Of a stretch of 64,000 nt of DNA, positions 1 to 6,757 are shown in pieces. Source of the DNA: Rhodovarius crocodyli. Lineage in GTDB: Bacteria > Pseudomonadota > Alphaproteobacteria > Acetobacterales > Acetobacteraceae. The DNA is taken from the NCBI RefSeq assembly GCF_004005855.1, contig NZ_SACL01000004.1:372001-436000 (forward strand). Direction: 5' to 3'. The notes under the pieces are model-generated. The model made no database searches. It saw nothing but the letters and a program-made list of their open reading frames with translations, and was not told the origin of the DNA. How positions within the stretch are numbered: the stretch's first letter is position 1; each line of letters begins with the position of its first letter. The translations under genes and the position numbers were made by a program.

Positions 1-1
1 C

Positions 2-175
2 GCCCACTGGACGCTGGGCATCGGCGGAGAGGTGATCGGCGATCCCCGGTGGCAGTACCGCGAGCCCTACGGCACCTGGCCGGACGCCGGCTACATCACC
101 GAGGAACAGGCTCGCCGCTTCATCGCGGAGGGCGCTGCGCGCTACCGCGCCGCTGCGGAGGTCGCCGATGCCTGA
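2..175 (+). CDS. Hypothetical protein, 3' end only
   Basis: The reading frame is open from the left edge and ends in TGA at 173-175, so only the last 57 residues are present. They are rich in aromatic residues (motif WQYREPYGTW) and end in an alanine-rich helix. I recognise no family. The stop overlaps the start of the next gene by eight bases, the tight packing used throughout this early cluster. Confidence 0.6.
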   Translation, partial: AHWTLGIGGEVIGDPRWQYREPYGTWPDAGYITEEQARRFIAEGAARYRAAAEVADA

Positions 176-263
176 GCTCCTTGCCGTGGCGATCGGCTGC
201 TTCGTGGCTGGCTGGTGGTGCGGAGAGCGCTATCTGCGCCGCCGCCGGCGGTCGCGCCTATGA
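168..263 (+). CDS. Small single-span membrane protein
   Basis: A 31-residue frame starts at an ATG inside the end of the preceding gene and stops in an ATGA overlap with the next one. Residues 4-18 are hydrophobic (LLAVAIGCFVAGWW) and are followed by a strongly basic tail with five consecutive arginines. That is the pattern of a one-pass inner-membrane peptide with a cytoplasmic C-terminus. Function is unknown, and its place in an unbroken chain of overlapping genes is the main support. Confidence 0.5.
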   Translation: MPELLAVAIGCFVAGWWCGERYLRRRRRSRL

Positions 264-541
264 GCACCGCACCCGTCGCCCGCGCCCGCGAGGCGCGCAT
301 CCGCGAGATCGCCACCGCCCGCTGGACCGCCACGCCCCAGCGCGGCGACTGGTGGTTCAACACCCACCACCAGAACTACCAGGCCGTGCTGCGCGCGGGC
401 CCGTTCTGCGTGGTGGACGCGCATCTGGTCGAGATGACCGACGCCCAATTCGAGCGCTGGCTCAGCCGGGTCCAGGAGATCCGAGGCAATGCCCAGCGCG
501 CCCTGGCCGCAGAGGCCATGCCCTCGGAGGAAGCAGCATGA
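260..541 (+). CDS. Hypothetical early protein, 93 aa
   Basis: The start at 260 forms an ATGA overlap with the upstream stop; a frame extension to 215 lacks that coupling, so I chose 260. The protein has a basic N-terminal helix (about residues 5-20), a WWFN motif near residue 32 and a predicted helical C-terminus. No family is recognised. It overlaps the next start by four bases, which suggests translational coupling in an early operon. Confidence 0.6.
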   Translation: MSTAPVARAREARIREIATARWTATPQRGDWWFNTHHQNYQAVLRAGPFCVVDAHLVEMTDAQFERWLSRVQEIRGNAQRALAAEAMPSEEAA

Positions 542-1095
542 GCAACCGCACCCTGATCGAGCTGAACCACGACTACTGCCCGAACCCGCGCGACGACGCG
601 GCACTGCTGGACTGGGCTCGCGCCATGGTCCGGTACATGGGTGGCGCCGACCCCGCCGATCTGCCGCAGGGGGTGGTGCGCAAGCACTTCCGGCATCACT
701 CCGAGCCGTGCCCGATGGAGGCCGGCCCCACTGGCGGCGTCACCGCAGCCGATCTCATCGCGCTGAGGCGGCATCTCGACCGTGCTGCAGAACAGGTGAG
801 CGACCTTCAAGGCAAGGTCATCAGCACGCGATCGAGATTCGACGCGGACACCTTCGCCCTTGCTGGGGACGAGGTGCTGCCCGGCTACGGTGTCGCCGAG
901 GCCCTCGATTTCCAGGACTTCCTGGTTCCAGTGGAGGTGCATGCCTGGGCGATCGTGCGCCGCGTTTGGGCCGTCCGCGTCCCGATTGGCGACGCTGACG
1001 GCAACCATGATGGCGACGAAATCATGGAGTTCGCCACCAAGGACGAGGCCGAGGCCTTCGTGAAGTCCGTGGAGACGCCCGATGCAACCGAATGA
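538..1095 (+). CDS. Hypothetical early protein, 185 aa
   Basis: The start is the ATG at 538 in an ATGA overlap; the frame is open far upstream, but that extension runs across other genes. The N-terminus resembles a short module seen in phage early proteins (LIELNHDYCPN, then DDAALLDWARAMVRYMGG). A coiled helix follows (about 65-90), and the C-terminal half looks like an alpha/beta domain ending in a DEAEAFVKSVE helix. No enzyme motif is visible. Confidence 0.65.
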   Translation: MSNRTLIELNHDYCPNPRDDAALLDWARAMVRYMGGADPADLPQGVVRKHFRHHSEPCPMEAGPTGGVTAADLIALRRHLDRAAEQVSDLQGKVISTRSRFDADTFALAGDEVLPGYGVAEALDFQDFLVPVEVHAWAIVRRVWAVRVPIGDADGNHDGDEIMEFATKDEAEAFVKSVETPDATE

Positions 1096-1462
1096 AGCCC
1101 TCATCCGCGCGGTGGCCAAGGCCGCGTGCCCGGGCCGCGAGCCCTGCAAGGACGACCTCTGGCAGGCGGAGATCTACATCCGCGCCCTGGCCGAGGTCAG
1201 CCCTGAGGTTCGCATGGTGCTGTCCGACAGGGACGAGGACCAGGCCTTCATCATCCGGCACGCCGATCCCGACTGCCCGGACATCGTGTTCTCCGGGTGC
1301 GGTGCGCGGGAGGGCGCCTACCGTCGCTATGCTCGGCGCCTCGCCGCCTGGAACTGCGACCTCTTCCAGCTGATTTGCGGCAGCCAGCACAAGGATGAGG
1401 TGCGGCGCCGGATCCTGCAGGAGAGCCGCCGCGCGCAGCAGGAGGGGCCCCGTGCAGCTTGA
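1082..1462 (+). CDS. Hypothetical protein, 126 aa, paralogue of the next gene
   Basis: The start lies 14 bases inside the preceding gene. Residues 8-43 (core CPGREPCKDDLWQAEIYIRAL) align with residues 8-43 of the adjacent 57-residue product, sharing a PGR-P-K--LW pattern and a following EV-PE helix, so the two look like a local duplication. The C-terminal half, with three cysteines (GCG, WNCD, ICG), is absent from the short copy. Function is unknown. Confidence 0.65.
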   Translation: MQPNEALIRAVAKAACPGREPCKDDLWQAEIYIRALAEVSPEVRMVLSDRDEDQAFIIRHADPDCPDIVFSGCGAREGAYRRYARRLAAWNCDLFQLICGSQHKDEVRRRILQESRRAQQEGPRAA

Positions 1463-1625
1463 CCCCCAACTGTGCGAGCGCCTGGCCCGCAAGGTCTGGC
1501 CGGGCCGCAAGCCCTCCAAGGCCAACCTCTGGAACACAACCGCGCTGCTCGGCGCCCTGTGCGAGGAGGTCCCCGAGATCGCGGACGTCCTCGGGGCGCG
1601 GCTGGCCGCAGGTGAACCGAAATGA
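1452..1625 (+). CDS. Hypothetical protein, 57 aa, short paralogue of the previous gene
   Basis: I chose the GTG at 1452 because a strong ribosome site (GGAGGGG, 1440s) sits just before it; the frame remains open to 1395 but has no site there. The product matches the N-terminal third of its upstream neighbour (VWPGRKPSKANLW against a CPGREPCKDDLW core) and stops where that protein's second half would begin. The next gene starts in a four-base overlap. Confidence 0.6.
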   Translation: MQLDPQLCERLARKVWPGRKPSKANLWNTTALLGALCEEVPEIADVLGARLAAGEPK

Positions 1626-1957
1626 ACCGCCGCATCCTGAAGAAGCAGTGCAAGCGCGCCATGGAGGTGCTGATCCAGCACCACGGCTACCGCGCGTCCT
1701 CCTTCAAGGCGGCGACTGGCGACGAGTGCATCGTCGTCCTGGCAAAGGGCTTCGACCGCCGGCAGCTGGACGATGGCAGGCCCGAACCAGACTGGGCCTG
1801 GCTGCACCCCGGCCCCCTGAAGGGCACGCCGCTGTTCTACCGGCAGGTCAACCACGAGCACGACGAGTGGGACCACAAGCTTCCCACCGAGGAGCTCGCC
1901 GACATCACTACGGACTGGTCAGGGTTTCTGGCCCCGGCTGGAAGCGAGGCAGCATGA
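1622..1957 (+). CDS. Hypothetical protein, 111 aa
   Basis: An ATGA overlap fixes the start. The basic N-terminal helix (MNRRILKKQCKRAMEVL) is followed by a likely beta-rich region and an acidic stretch with several histidines (VNHEHDEWDHK). No domain is recognised. It is coupled on both sides, so it belongs to the early operon. Confidence 0.6.
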   Translation: MNRRILKKQCKRAMEVLIQHHGYRASSFKAATGDECIVVLAKGFDRRQLDDGRPEPDWAWLHPGPLKGTPLFYRQVNHEHDEWDHKLPTEELADITTDWSGFLAPAGSEAA

Positions 1958-2166
1958 GCAAGCTCCGCATCAGCGCTCTGGTGCTGCTCGCGATCGCGGG
2001 CGCCGTCTGGCTCGCCGGGACCGCGCTGGCACTGTCCGTGGTGGCGCCGCGCTTCTGCCCCCAGGCATATTACGCCTGGGCCGCCACATGGCCGGTCTGG
2101 CTCGTCGCCCCCACCTCATGGCGGGAGGCGTTTTTCGCCTGGACCTTCGGCTGGTGCATGCCGTGA
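1954..2166 (+). CDS. Membrane protein, 70 aa
   Basis: It starts in a four-base overlap. Residues 6-32 form a hydrophobic segment (ALVLLAIAGAVWLAGTALAL), and the remainder is rich in tryptophan and aromatic residues (about eight Trp/Tyr in 35), consistent with a second membrane-associated region. It could be a small early membrane protein affecting the host envelope. That role is inference; I see no homology that proves it. Confidence 0.55.
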   Translation: MSKLRISALVLLAIAGAVWLAGTALALSVVAPRFCPQAYYAWAATWPVWLVAPTSWREAFFAWTFGWCMP

Positions 2167-2259
2167 CCCCCACCCCCATCCCCCCTTCCAGTCTGGTGAA
2201 ACCCGAAACCATGGTCGATGGGCGGGGTCATCCGCCCCGCCTTCGGACAGGAGGCGACC

Positions 2260-2655
2260 ATGCCAGACGGCTCTTTCGACGCGCGGCGGCAGCAGATGCT
2301 GCAGGACATGCACCATGCCGTCCCCGGCGTGACGCTGCATGCCCGCGAGCGGATGCTCGAACGCCACGGCCGGGATCTCACGCGCCTGGAATGGCTCCAT
2401 GCAGTGATGTCCATCCTGGACCGCCGCGCGCTGCTGCTGTCCTCCAAGATCCAGTCCAACGGCTGGGCCGAGTGCTGGGCGGTGACGGTGGGCGCCGTGA
2501 CCATCCGCATGATGTGGTCCCCGGACCGTGCCCATGTCCTGACCGTGCTGGACGACGAGCACAGCCAGGGCGGCCGGGCCGTGAACATGGCCCTGGCCTC
2601 GCCCCTCAAGATCACCGCGCCCCCGCGCAAGCCCACACACTGGAGCCGCCGATGA
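2260..2655 (+). CDS. Hypothetical protein, 131 aa
   Basis: The ATG at 2260 follows a good ribosome site (AGGAGG at 2249-2254); a longer frame from 2218 is less likely. The core has the pattern LHARERMLERHGRDL, seen in small single-domain proteins related to RelE/DUF4258-type toxins, then WAVTVGAVTIRMMWSPD and LTVLD strands. This similarity is weak, so I leave it unassigned. An inverted repeat (GGGCGG-6-CCGCCC, about 2220-2237) lies just upstream. Confidence 0.6.
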   Translation: MPDGSFDARRQQMLQDMHHAVPGVTLHARERMLERHGRDLTRLEWLHAVMSILDRRALLLSSKIQSNGWAECWAVTVGAVTIRMMWSPDRAHVLTVLDDEHSQGGRAVNMALASPLKITAPPRKPTHWSRR

Positions 2656-3122
2656 GCGACATCGACACCACGCGCCTGGCCGCGATCAGCGGCAGCTACA
2701 CCGACAAGGATGGCGTGCGGCGCCAGATGTCGCCTGATGAAGCGCGGGCTTTGTGGGACCAGGCTCAGGCTGCGAAGGCCCGTCGCCACGAGCTGATGCC
2801 GGATGAACCCAGCGCTCTACGGTTTCTCTCAAGTGCCTACTACCGCCTGCAGGAGCTTGGCTGGATGGAGGCCAAGTACGGCCCGAAAGACGGCAGCGAG
2901 GTCCGCGCCATCCAGGCTGGCAGCACGGGCATCTTTGCCGCCCGATACTCCGGCATCTGGCCCGATGGGCACTGGCTCATGTTCGACGGGACCGACGCCT
3001 GGGTCGCTGAGCCGTTGCTTGTCCGCCTTCTTCCGGAGGCCGAAGCCGCTCGAGCGGAGCGCCTCGCTGCAGCGGCCACCATCTATCGAGAACAGCTCCA
3101 ACGGGAGGCAGCTCATGGCTGA
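2652..3122 (+). CDS. Hypothetical protein, 156 aa
   Basis: The start is the ATG at 2652 in an ATGA overlap. The N-terminal third is helical with a DKDGVRRQMSPDEAR motif. The middle contains WPDGHWLMFDGTDAW, a beta-rich stretch, and the C-terminus is an alanine-rich amphipathic helix. No family is recognised. It overlaps the next gene by eight bases. Confidence 0.6.
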   Translation: MSDIDTTRLAAISGSYTDKDGVRRQMSPDEARALWDQAQAAKARRHELMPDEPSALRFLSSAYYRLQELGWMEAKYGPKDGSEVRAIQAGSTGIFAARYSGIWPDGHWLMFDGTDAWVAEPLLVRLLPEAEAARAERLAAAATIYREQLQREAAHG

Positions 3123-3300
3123 CACCCTAAGCGCCTTCGGCGCGCTCGGCCCCCTCGGGATGATCCTGCTGGTGGCGCCAATCTACTACATCGTCACGCG
3201 CGGCTACCGCGCGCTCACCATCCTCGTCCGAGGGTGGCCACCTGCGCACCTCGACGCCGATGGGCAGTGGAAGCCTGAGCCACGGGAGAACCGGGAATGA
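3115..3300 (+). CDS. Small membrane protein, 61 aa
   Basis: The start overlaps the preceding stop by eight bases. Residues 5-28 (ALGPLGMILLVAPIYYIVTRGY) form one transmembrane helix; the C-terminus is hydrophilic and basic. This is a short one-span protein of unknown role in the early cluster. Confidence 0.55.
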   Translation: MADTLSAFGALGPLGMILLVAPIYYIVTRGYRALTILVRGWPPAHLDADGQWKPEPRENRE

Positions 3301-3824
3301 CCACCGCACCAAGCCTCTGGGCACGCCTTCGTGCGCGCTTCGCCTGGCGCGAGATGGGCCGCTCCACGCGCCACATCTACCAGCAGAACGCCGTGACCGG
3401 CGCTCGGCGCTTCATCTTCAGGGATGGCGGCGGCTATGTGCCGCTGGATCAGGCTTGGCTTGATGGCAAGCACGACAAGCTGTTCCAGACCCCAATGTCC
3501 GAGCAGCAGCGTGTCGTCGCTGGCTTGGGGGCGACGAGCGTTCGTGGCCCGCGCCTCGCCTCCTCGCCCCCGGCGGCGTCGCCGCGCATCGCGGCTGCAC
3601 CCAGCGGAGGGCCCGGCCATCGGCGGGAGGACTACACCACCCTCCATATGCCTACGCCGCTGTTCCTGGACAGCCACACGCCGAGCGCCACGCCCGCCAG
3701 CAGCACGCCCAGCTCCAGCGGCGGCGGCAACGAGAGCAGCAACAACTCCTACTCCAGCGGCGCCAGCGATGTGGGTGGCGGAGGAGGCGGTGGTGATCCG
3801 GGCGGCGGGGGTGGCGGCGAATGA
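3297..3824 (+). CDS. Hypothetical protein with a Ser/Gly low-complexity tail, 175 aa
   Basis: It starts in an ATGA overlap. The first 80 residues are basic and folded-looking (RARFAWREMGRSTRHIYQ). From about residue 120 the sequence becomes serine-rich, then ends in long glycine runs (GGGGGGG and GGGGGG). Such a tail followed by a membrane-protein gene resembles a flexible linker or a secreted surface segment. The predicted function is open. Confidence 0.55.
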   Translation: MTTAPSLWARLRARFAWREMGRSTRHIYQQNAVTGARRFIFRDGGGYVPLDQAWLDGKHDKLFQTPMSEQQRVVAGLGATSVRGPRLASSPPAASPRIAAAPSGGPGHRREDYTTLHMPTPLFLDSHTPSATPASSTPSSSGGGNESSNNSYSSGASDVGGGGGGGDPGGGGGGE

Positions 3825-4168
3825 CCCCGGCCGACCCCTTTGCCCTCCTGCTCCTGCTGCTGGCCGGGCACGCCCTCTGCGATTACCCGCTGCAGGGCGA
3901 CTTTCTCGCCCGGATGAAGGATCCGCGCAGCGACATCGGCGCCCGCCTCTGGCCGCACGGCCTGGCCGCTCATGCCCTGATCCATGGCGGCATGGTCACT
4001 GCCCTGACCGGCTCATCCATCCTGGGCCTGGGCGAGGCCGTGGCACACGCTTGGACCGACTATGCCAAGTGCCGCGGCTGGCTGAGCTTCAACCAGGACC
4101 AGGCCTGCCATGTCGCCTGCAAGGTCGTGTGGTGGGCCCTGGTGCTGGTGGCGGAGGGCCGGCTGTGA
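3821..4168 (+). CDS. DUF3307 family membrane protein
   Basis: The 115-residue product has the DUF3307 pattern: a hydrophobic N-terminal helix with H-x3-D-x2-LQ (residues 17-25), a conserved H-x7-H pair near residues 47-54, a D-x2-K (near 79-83) and DQ-x2-H near residue 92. Members are small integral membrane proteins of unknown biochemical role, found in bacteria and phages. The gene is coupled to both neighbours by four-base overlaps. Confidence 0.7.
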   Translation: MTPADPFALLLLLLAGHALCDYPLQGDFLARMKDPRSDIGARLWPHGLAAHALIHGGMVTALTGSSILGLGEAVAHAWTDYAKCRGWLSFNQDQACHVACKVVWWALVLVAEGRL

Positions 4169-4461
4169 TCCGCCGCCTCGAATCCAAGATGCTCGGCTGG
4201 CTGACCCGGAGGAAGGAGGAGCGCCTTCTCCTCCGCCACGGCGGCATTCAGACCTGCCCGTGGTGCCGGCAGTGCGCGCAGTTTTCCCCTGACTGGTCGC
4301 TCGTGCCCAGTGAGGAGCACCCCACGCTGGACGTGCTGACCTGCGGCGTGTGCGGTGGCACGAGCCTGTGGCTGTTCGCCATCGGGATGGTTCCAATGGC
4401 GCCGCTTGCGCCACCGCTCCCTGACCCCGAGTTTCCTAACAGACTGGGGCAGCACACATGA
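4165..4461 (+). CDS. Zinc-ribbon protein, 98 aa
   Basis: I chose the GTG at 4165, which overlaps the DUF3307 stop; an internal ATG at 4189 is an alternative. Two Cys pairs, CPWCRQC and CGVCGG, are spaced about 40 residues apart, the layout of a zinc ribbon that could bind nucleic acid or protein. The C-terminus is proline-rich. No specific family is recognised. Confidence 0.55.
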   Translation: MIRRLESKMLGWLTRRKEERLLLRHGGIQTCPWCRQCAQFSPDWSLVPSEEHPTLDVLTCGVCGGTSLWLFAIGMVPMAPLAPPLPDPEFPNRLGQHT

Positions 4462-4706
4462 GCGGCGCCTCGAAGAAAGTCACCCTGAAGCGCCTCGGGC
4501 GCGCCACCGCCCAGGCGACCGGCTTGGCGCTCTGCGCTGCCACCGCTGTCTTCGCCGCAGGCCTGGGGCTGCAAGTGCTGGTCGCGCTGCTGACGTCCCT
4601 TCAATGGGGATCGGGCGCAGATGCCTGGATGGTGGGCGTGGCTATCATGGCCATGTTTCCGGGCGGCATCGCGGGCTTCGTACTGGAGTTCGCCAATGAC
4701 CTTTGA
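4458..4706 (+). CDS. Two-span membrane protein, 82 aa
   Basis: It starts in a four-base overlap. Two hydrophobic segments are visible, about residues 20-46 and 55-78, joined by a short polar turn, with a basic N-terminus (SKKVTLKRLGR). The topology resembles a small holin-like or envelope protein, but it lies in the early cluster far from the lysis genes, so I do not call it a holin. Confidence 0.55.
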   Translation: MSGASKKVTLKRLGRATAQATGLALCAATAVFAAGLGLQVLVALLTSLQWGSGADAWMVGVAIMAMFPGGIAGFVLEFANDL

Positions 4707-5034
4707 CCTCCCCTGGTACGTCCTCGGCTTCATCGCCACCGGCGCCATCGTGTGGGCCGCCGCCGCCGGCTGGGTGGCCATCACCACATGCGCCCTGCTC
4801 TACGCCGCGACTTGGGCCACCTTCTATGTCGGGTGCCAGCTCTGGAACCTGCATGTCGTCGAGCGCGAGGGGCGCGACGCCTGGCGCATCACGCCCTGGC
4901 GCGCCTGGTGGCGGAGCCTGTGGTCAACGCCCGCATGGCGCCATGCCTGGAAGATCGCGCGCCGGCCTCGCGGCTGGAAGCCGGCGCTCGGGTTCACCTA
5001 TCCGCCGGCGACGATGGAGGCCCAGGATGGCTGA
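4696..5034 (+). CDS. Membrane protein, 112 aa
   Basis: The ATG at 4696 overlaps the preceding gene by 11 bases. Residues 5-52 hold two hydrophobic segments rich in Ala, Trp and Gly. The cytoplasmic C-terminal half is basic and tryptophan-rich (WRITPWRAWWRSLW-like). Another small early membrane protein of unknown role. Confidence 0.55.
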   Translation: MTFDLPWYVLGFIATGAIVWAAAAGWVAITTCALLYAATWATFYVGCQLWNLHVVEREGRDAWRITPWRAWWRSLWSTPAWRHAWKIARRPRGWKPALGFTYPPATMEAQDG

Positions 5035-5236
5035 GTACCGCATCGTCACCGACAACGCCTCCGGCTTCATGGTCCAGGCCCGCCGCTGGTGGTGGCCCTT
5101 CTGGCTTCAGGTCGGGTTCAACAGCAGCAGCAGCGCGGAGGGCGCGCGACAGTGGATAGAGCGGGAATTCGCATATGCTGCGCGGAAGAAGAACGCCGGC
5201 AAGGTGGTCGAGCACCTCGGAAGGTGGACGTCATGA
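5027..5236 (+). CDS. Hypothetical protein, 69 aa
   Basis: The start overlaps the upstream gene by eight bases. The product begins MAEYRIVTDNASGFMVQ, then has a tryptophan cluster (RRWWWPFWLQVGF), a serine stretch and a C-terminal helix. It resembles small phage proteins that carry a Trp-rich strand pair, but I cannot name a family. Confidence 0.55.
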   Translation: MAEYRIVTDNASGFMVQARRWWWPFWLQVGFNSSSSAEGARQWIEREFAYAARKKNAGKVVEHLGRWTS

Positions 5237-5502
5237 CCCCAGCCATCAGCGACCAAGCCCTGCTCCACGCCGTGGGCCCTAAGGGCAACCACACCTGGCG
5301 CATCTCGGCCGCCCTTCGCCACTCCGTCGAATACAAGCGGCTCGGCCGGCGCCTCCGGCAGCTGGAGCAGCGCGGCCTGCTCGAGCGGGTGGCCGCCCTC
5401 AGCACGCCCTGCGATCCCTTTTGGCAGCGGCCACAGAGGTCCCCTGGAATTCCAAGGGAGGTGGCGCCGCCTGTCTTCCCCGCCACGGCAATGGAGGCCT
5501 GA
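5233..5502 (+). CDS. Small winged-helix-like protein, 89 aa
   Basis: It starts in an ATGA overlap. Residues 5-55 resemble a winged helix: a helix (ISDQALLHAVG), a second helix (ISAALRHSVEYKRLGRRLRQL) and then EQRGLLERV, the usual end of a recognition helix entering a wing. It may be a DNA-binding regulator of early genes. The call rests on this pattern only. Confidence 0.45.
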   Translation: MTPAISDQALLHAVGPKGNHTWRISAALRHSVEYKRLGRRLRQLEQRGLLERVAALSTPCDPFWQRPQRSPGIPREVAPPVFPATAMEA

Positions 5503-5505
5503 CCC

Positions 5506-5811
5506 ATGGCAACCGCACGCCTCGGAGACGGCACCATCCTGACCTATTCGCCCGGCTTCAAGCCAGGCGACCCCGAGCCCAAGGGCTACCTGGACTGGCA
5601 CGACTGGGCCGAAGTCCAGCACAAGGCGGGCTTACGCCAGACGCAATGCCCTTCCTGCTCGAGGTGGCAGTACCCGCAAGGGATGAGCACCAGGGAGGTG
5701 GCCTACGAGGCCGCCACCAGCCGGGGTCAGAAGATCCGGGTCTCCTCGTTCATGTGCCTCGCCTGCGCTGAGAAGGCCGGGCCGCCGGAAGGAGCCGTCA
5801 ATGGCCGCTAA
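5506..5811 (+). CDS. Zinc-binding protein, 101 aa
   Basis: The ATG at 5506 has a plausible ribosome site (GGAGG in the 5490s). Two cysteine pairs, CPSC (about residue 48) and CLAC (about residue 84), frame a basic loop, consistent with a single zinc site. The N-terminal region has no recognisable motif. Function is unknown. Confidence 0.55.
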   Translation: MATARLGDGTILTYSPGFKPGDPEPKGYLDWHDWAEVQHKAGLRQTQCPSCSRWQYPQGMSTREVAYEAATSRGQKIRVSSFMCLACAEKAGPPEGAVNGR

Positions 5812-5974
5812 CTTCAGCATCACGACGCCCGCCTTCCTCGAGATGCTGCAGGAAGCCAAGGGCCGATACGACGTGGTCGAGCGCGCCATCGTGAAGGCGA
5901 CGGAAAACGCCGGCCGCGCTCCATCCGTGGAGGCGGTTCTGGCCATCATTCGGACTGAGGGAGCCATGCAGTGA
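5801..5974 (+). CDS. Small helical protein, 57 aa
   Basis: This 57-residue frame starts at an ATG within the previous gene's end, behind GGAAGGAG (5788-5795). The product is almost entirely helical (FLEMLQEAKGRYDVVERAIV) and ends in a four-base GTGA overlap with the next gene. No family is recognised, but coupling on both sides supports it. Confidence 0.5.
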   Translation: MAANFSITTPAFLEMLQEAKGRYDVVERAIVKATENAGRAPSVEAVLAIIRTEGAMQ

Positions 5975-6189
5975 TCAAGGCCGGCGATCTGTCCATCAAC
6001 CCACGATACGTCGCCAGCATGCGTTGGGACCGTGGGCACAGCTACACCAACCTCGTTGTCCGGATGCACGACGGACACGAGCATCACATTCGGCACACCA
6101 CCACCGCCCCTGGCTGGGGCGTGGACGCCTATGAGGTGGAGAAGGCGATCCAAGACGCGCTGAACCTCCACAGCACGCAGGAGCACTGA
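5971..6189 (+). CDS. Hypothetical protein, 72 aa
   Basis: It begins at a GTG in a GTGA overlap. The product looks beta-rich with several histidines (HDGHEHHIRHTT), then a C-terminal helix (VEKAIQDALNLH). The form resembles a small single-sheet fold, common in phage early genes. Function is unknown. Confidence 0.55.
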   Translation: MIKAGDLSINPRYVASMRWDRGHSYTNLVVRMHDGHEHHIRHTTTAPGWGVDAYEVEKAIQDALNLHSTQEH

Positions 6190-6191
6190 CC

Positions 6192-6341
6192 ATGCTTCGT
6201 TTCCTCCGCATCCTGCTGACCATGTGCCTCCTCGGCATCGCCATGCAGGCGTGTGACTGGGCCAACCGGCCCAGCCAGTTCGGCGAATGGGCTGCCAAAG
6301 CGCGGCAGGCCTATGACGCGAGTTTGAGGACCAGGCCATGA
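6192..6341 (+). CDS. Small membrane or lipoprotein-like peptide, 49 aa
   Basis: An ATG at 6192 follows AGGAG (6179-6183). The first 20 residues are hydrophobic with a basic start (MLRFLRILLTMCLLGIAMQAC). The cysteine at residue 21 could be a lipidation site, although the preceding IAMQA is not a good lipobox. The remainder is short and polar. It ends in an ATGA overlap. Confidence 0.45.
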   Translation: MLRFLRILLTMCLLGIAMQACDWANRPSQFGEWAAKARQAYDASLRTRP

Positions 6342-6721
6342 CCCGATACGGCCGCAACCAGAAGCGCGCCCACCGGGCCGTTGTAAAGCGACTGCAGGCC
6401 GAGCTGGCCGCGACCAAGGAGGAGCTGGCCCTATTCCAGCAGCGCCTTCGGGCCGCCTTGTACCAGTCCGCAGGTGCCGAGGAGCGGGCATTCGAGAAAT
6501 TCGCTGCGCAATCCGGCATGCTGGCGCACGTCACAGAGACGATGGCGCGTGAAGTGGGGCGGTTTCTCGGGCCGCACGAGGCAGCCGCCGCCCGGCAACT
6601 GGTGGGGCGCGACCGGAATGTCGGGCTTTACCTTCGCCACGACCCCATGGCCTCACGGCCCTGGCGGGTGGTGACCATCGATGTGCCGTCCGCGCGCATG
6701 GAAGTTGCGGTGGATGAGTGA
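6338..6721 (+). CDS. Coiled-coil protein, 127 aa
   Basis: Residues 8-45 form a clear basic coiled coil (heptads in LQAELAATKEELALFQQRLR). The C-terminal half contains a short beta-rich segment (WRVVTIDVPSARMEVAV). It closes the unbroken early gene chain; a 36-base gap follows before the AbiTii-like gene. Function is unknown. Confidence 0.55.
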   Translation: MTRYGRNQKRAHRAVVKRLQAELAATKEELALFQQRLRAALYQSAGAEERAFEKFAAQSGMLAHVTETMAREVGRFLGPHEAAAARQLVGRDRNVGLYLRHDPMASRPWRVVTIDVPSARMEVAVDE

Positions 6722-6757
6722 TCCTCACAAGCCGGCGCCGAGAGCCGCGGAAGCTGA

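Noticed and set aside
4458-4706. Early two-span membrane protein as a holin
   Set aside because: A complete lysis cassette with a better holin candidate lies at 54611-56578, and the early gene is far from any lysis gene.
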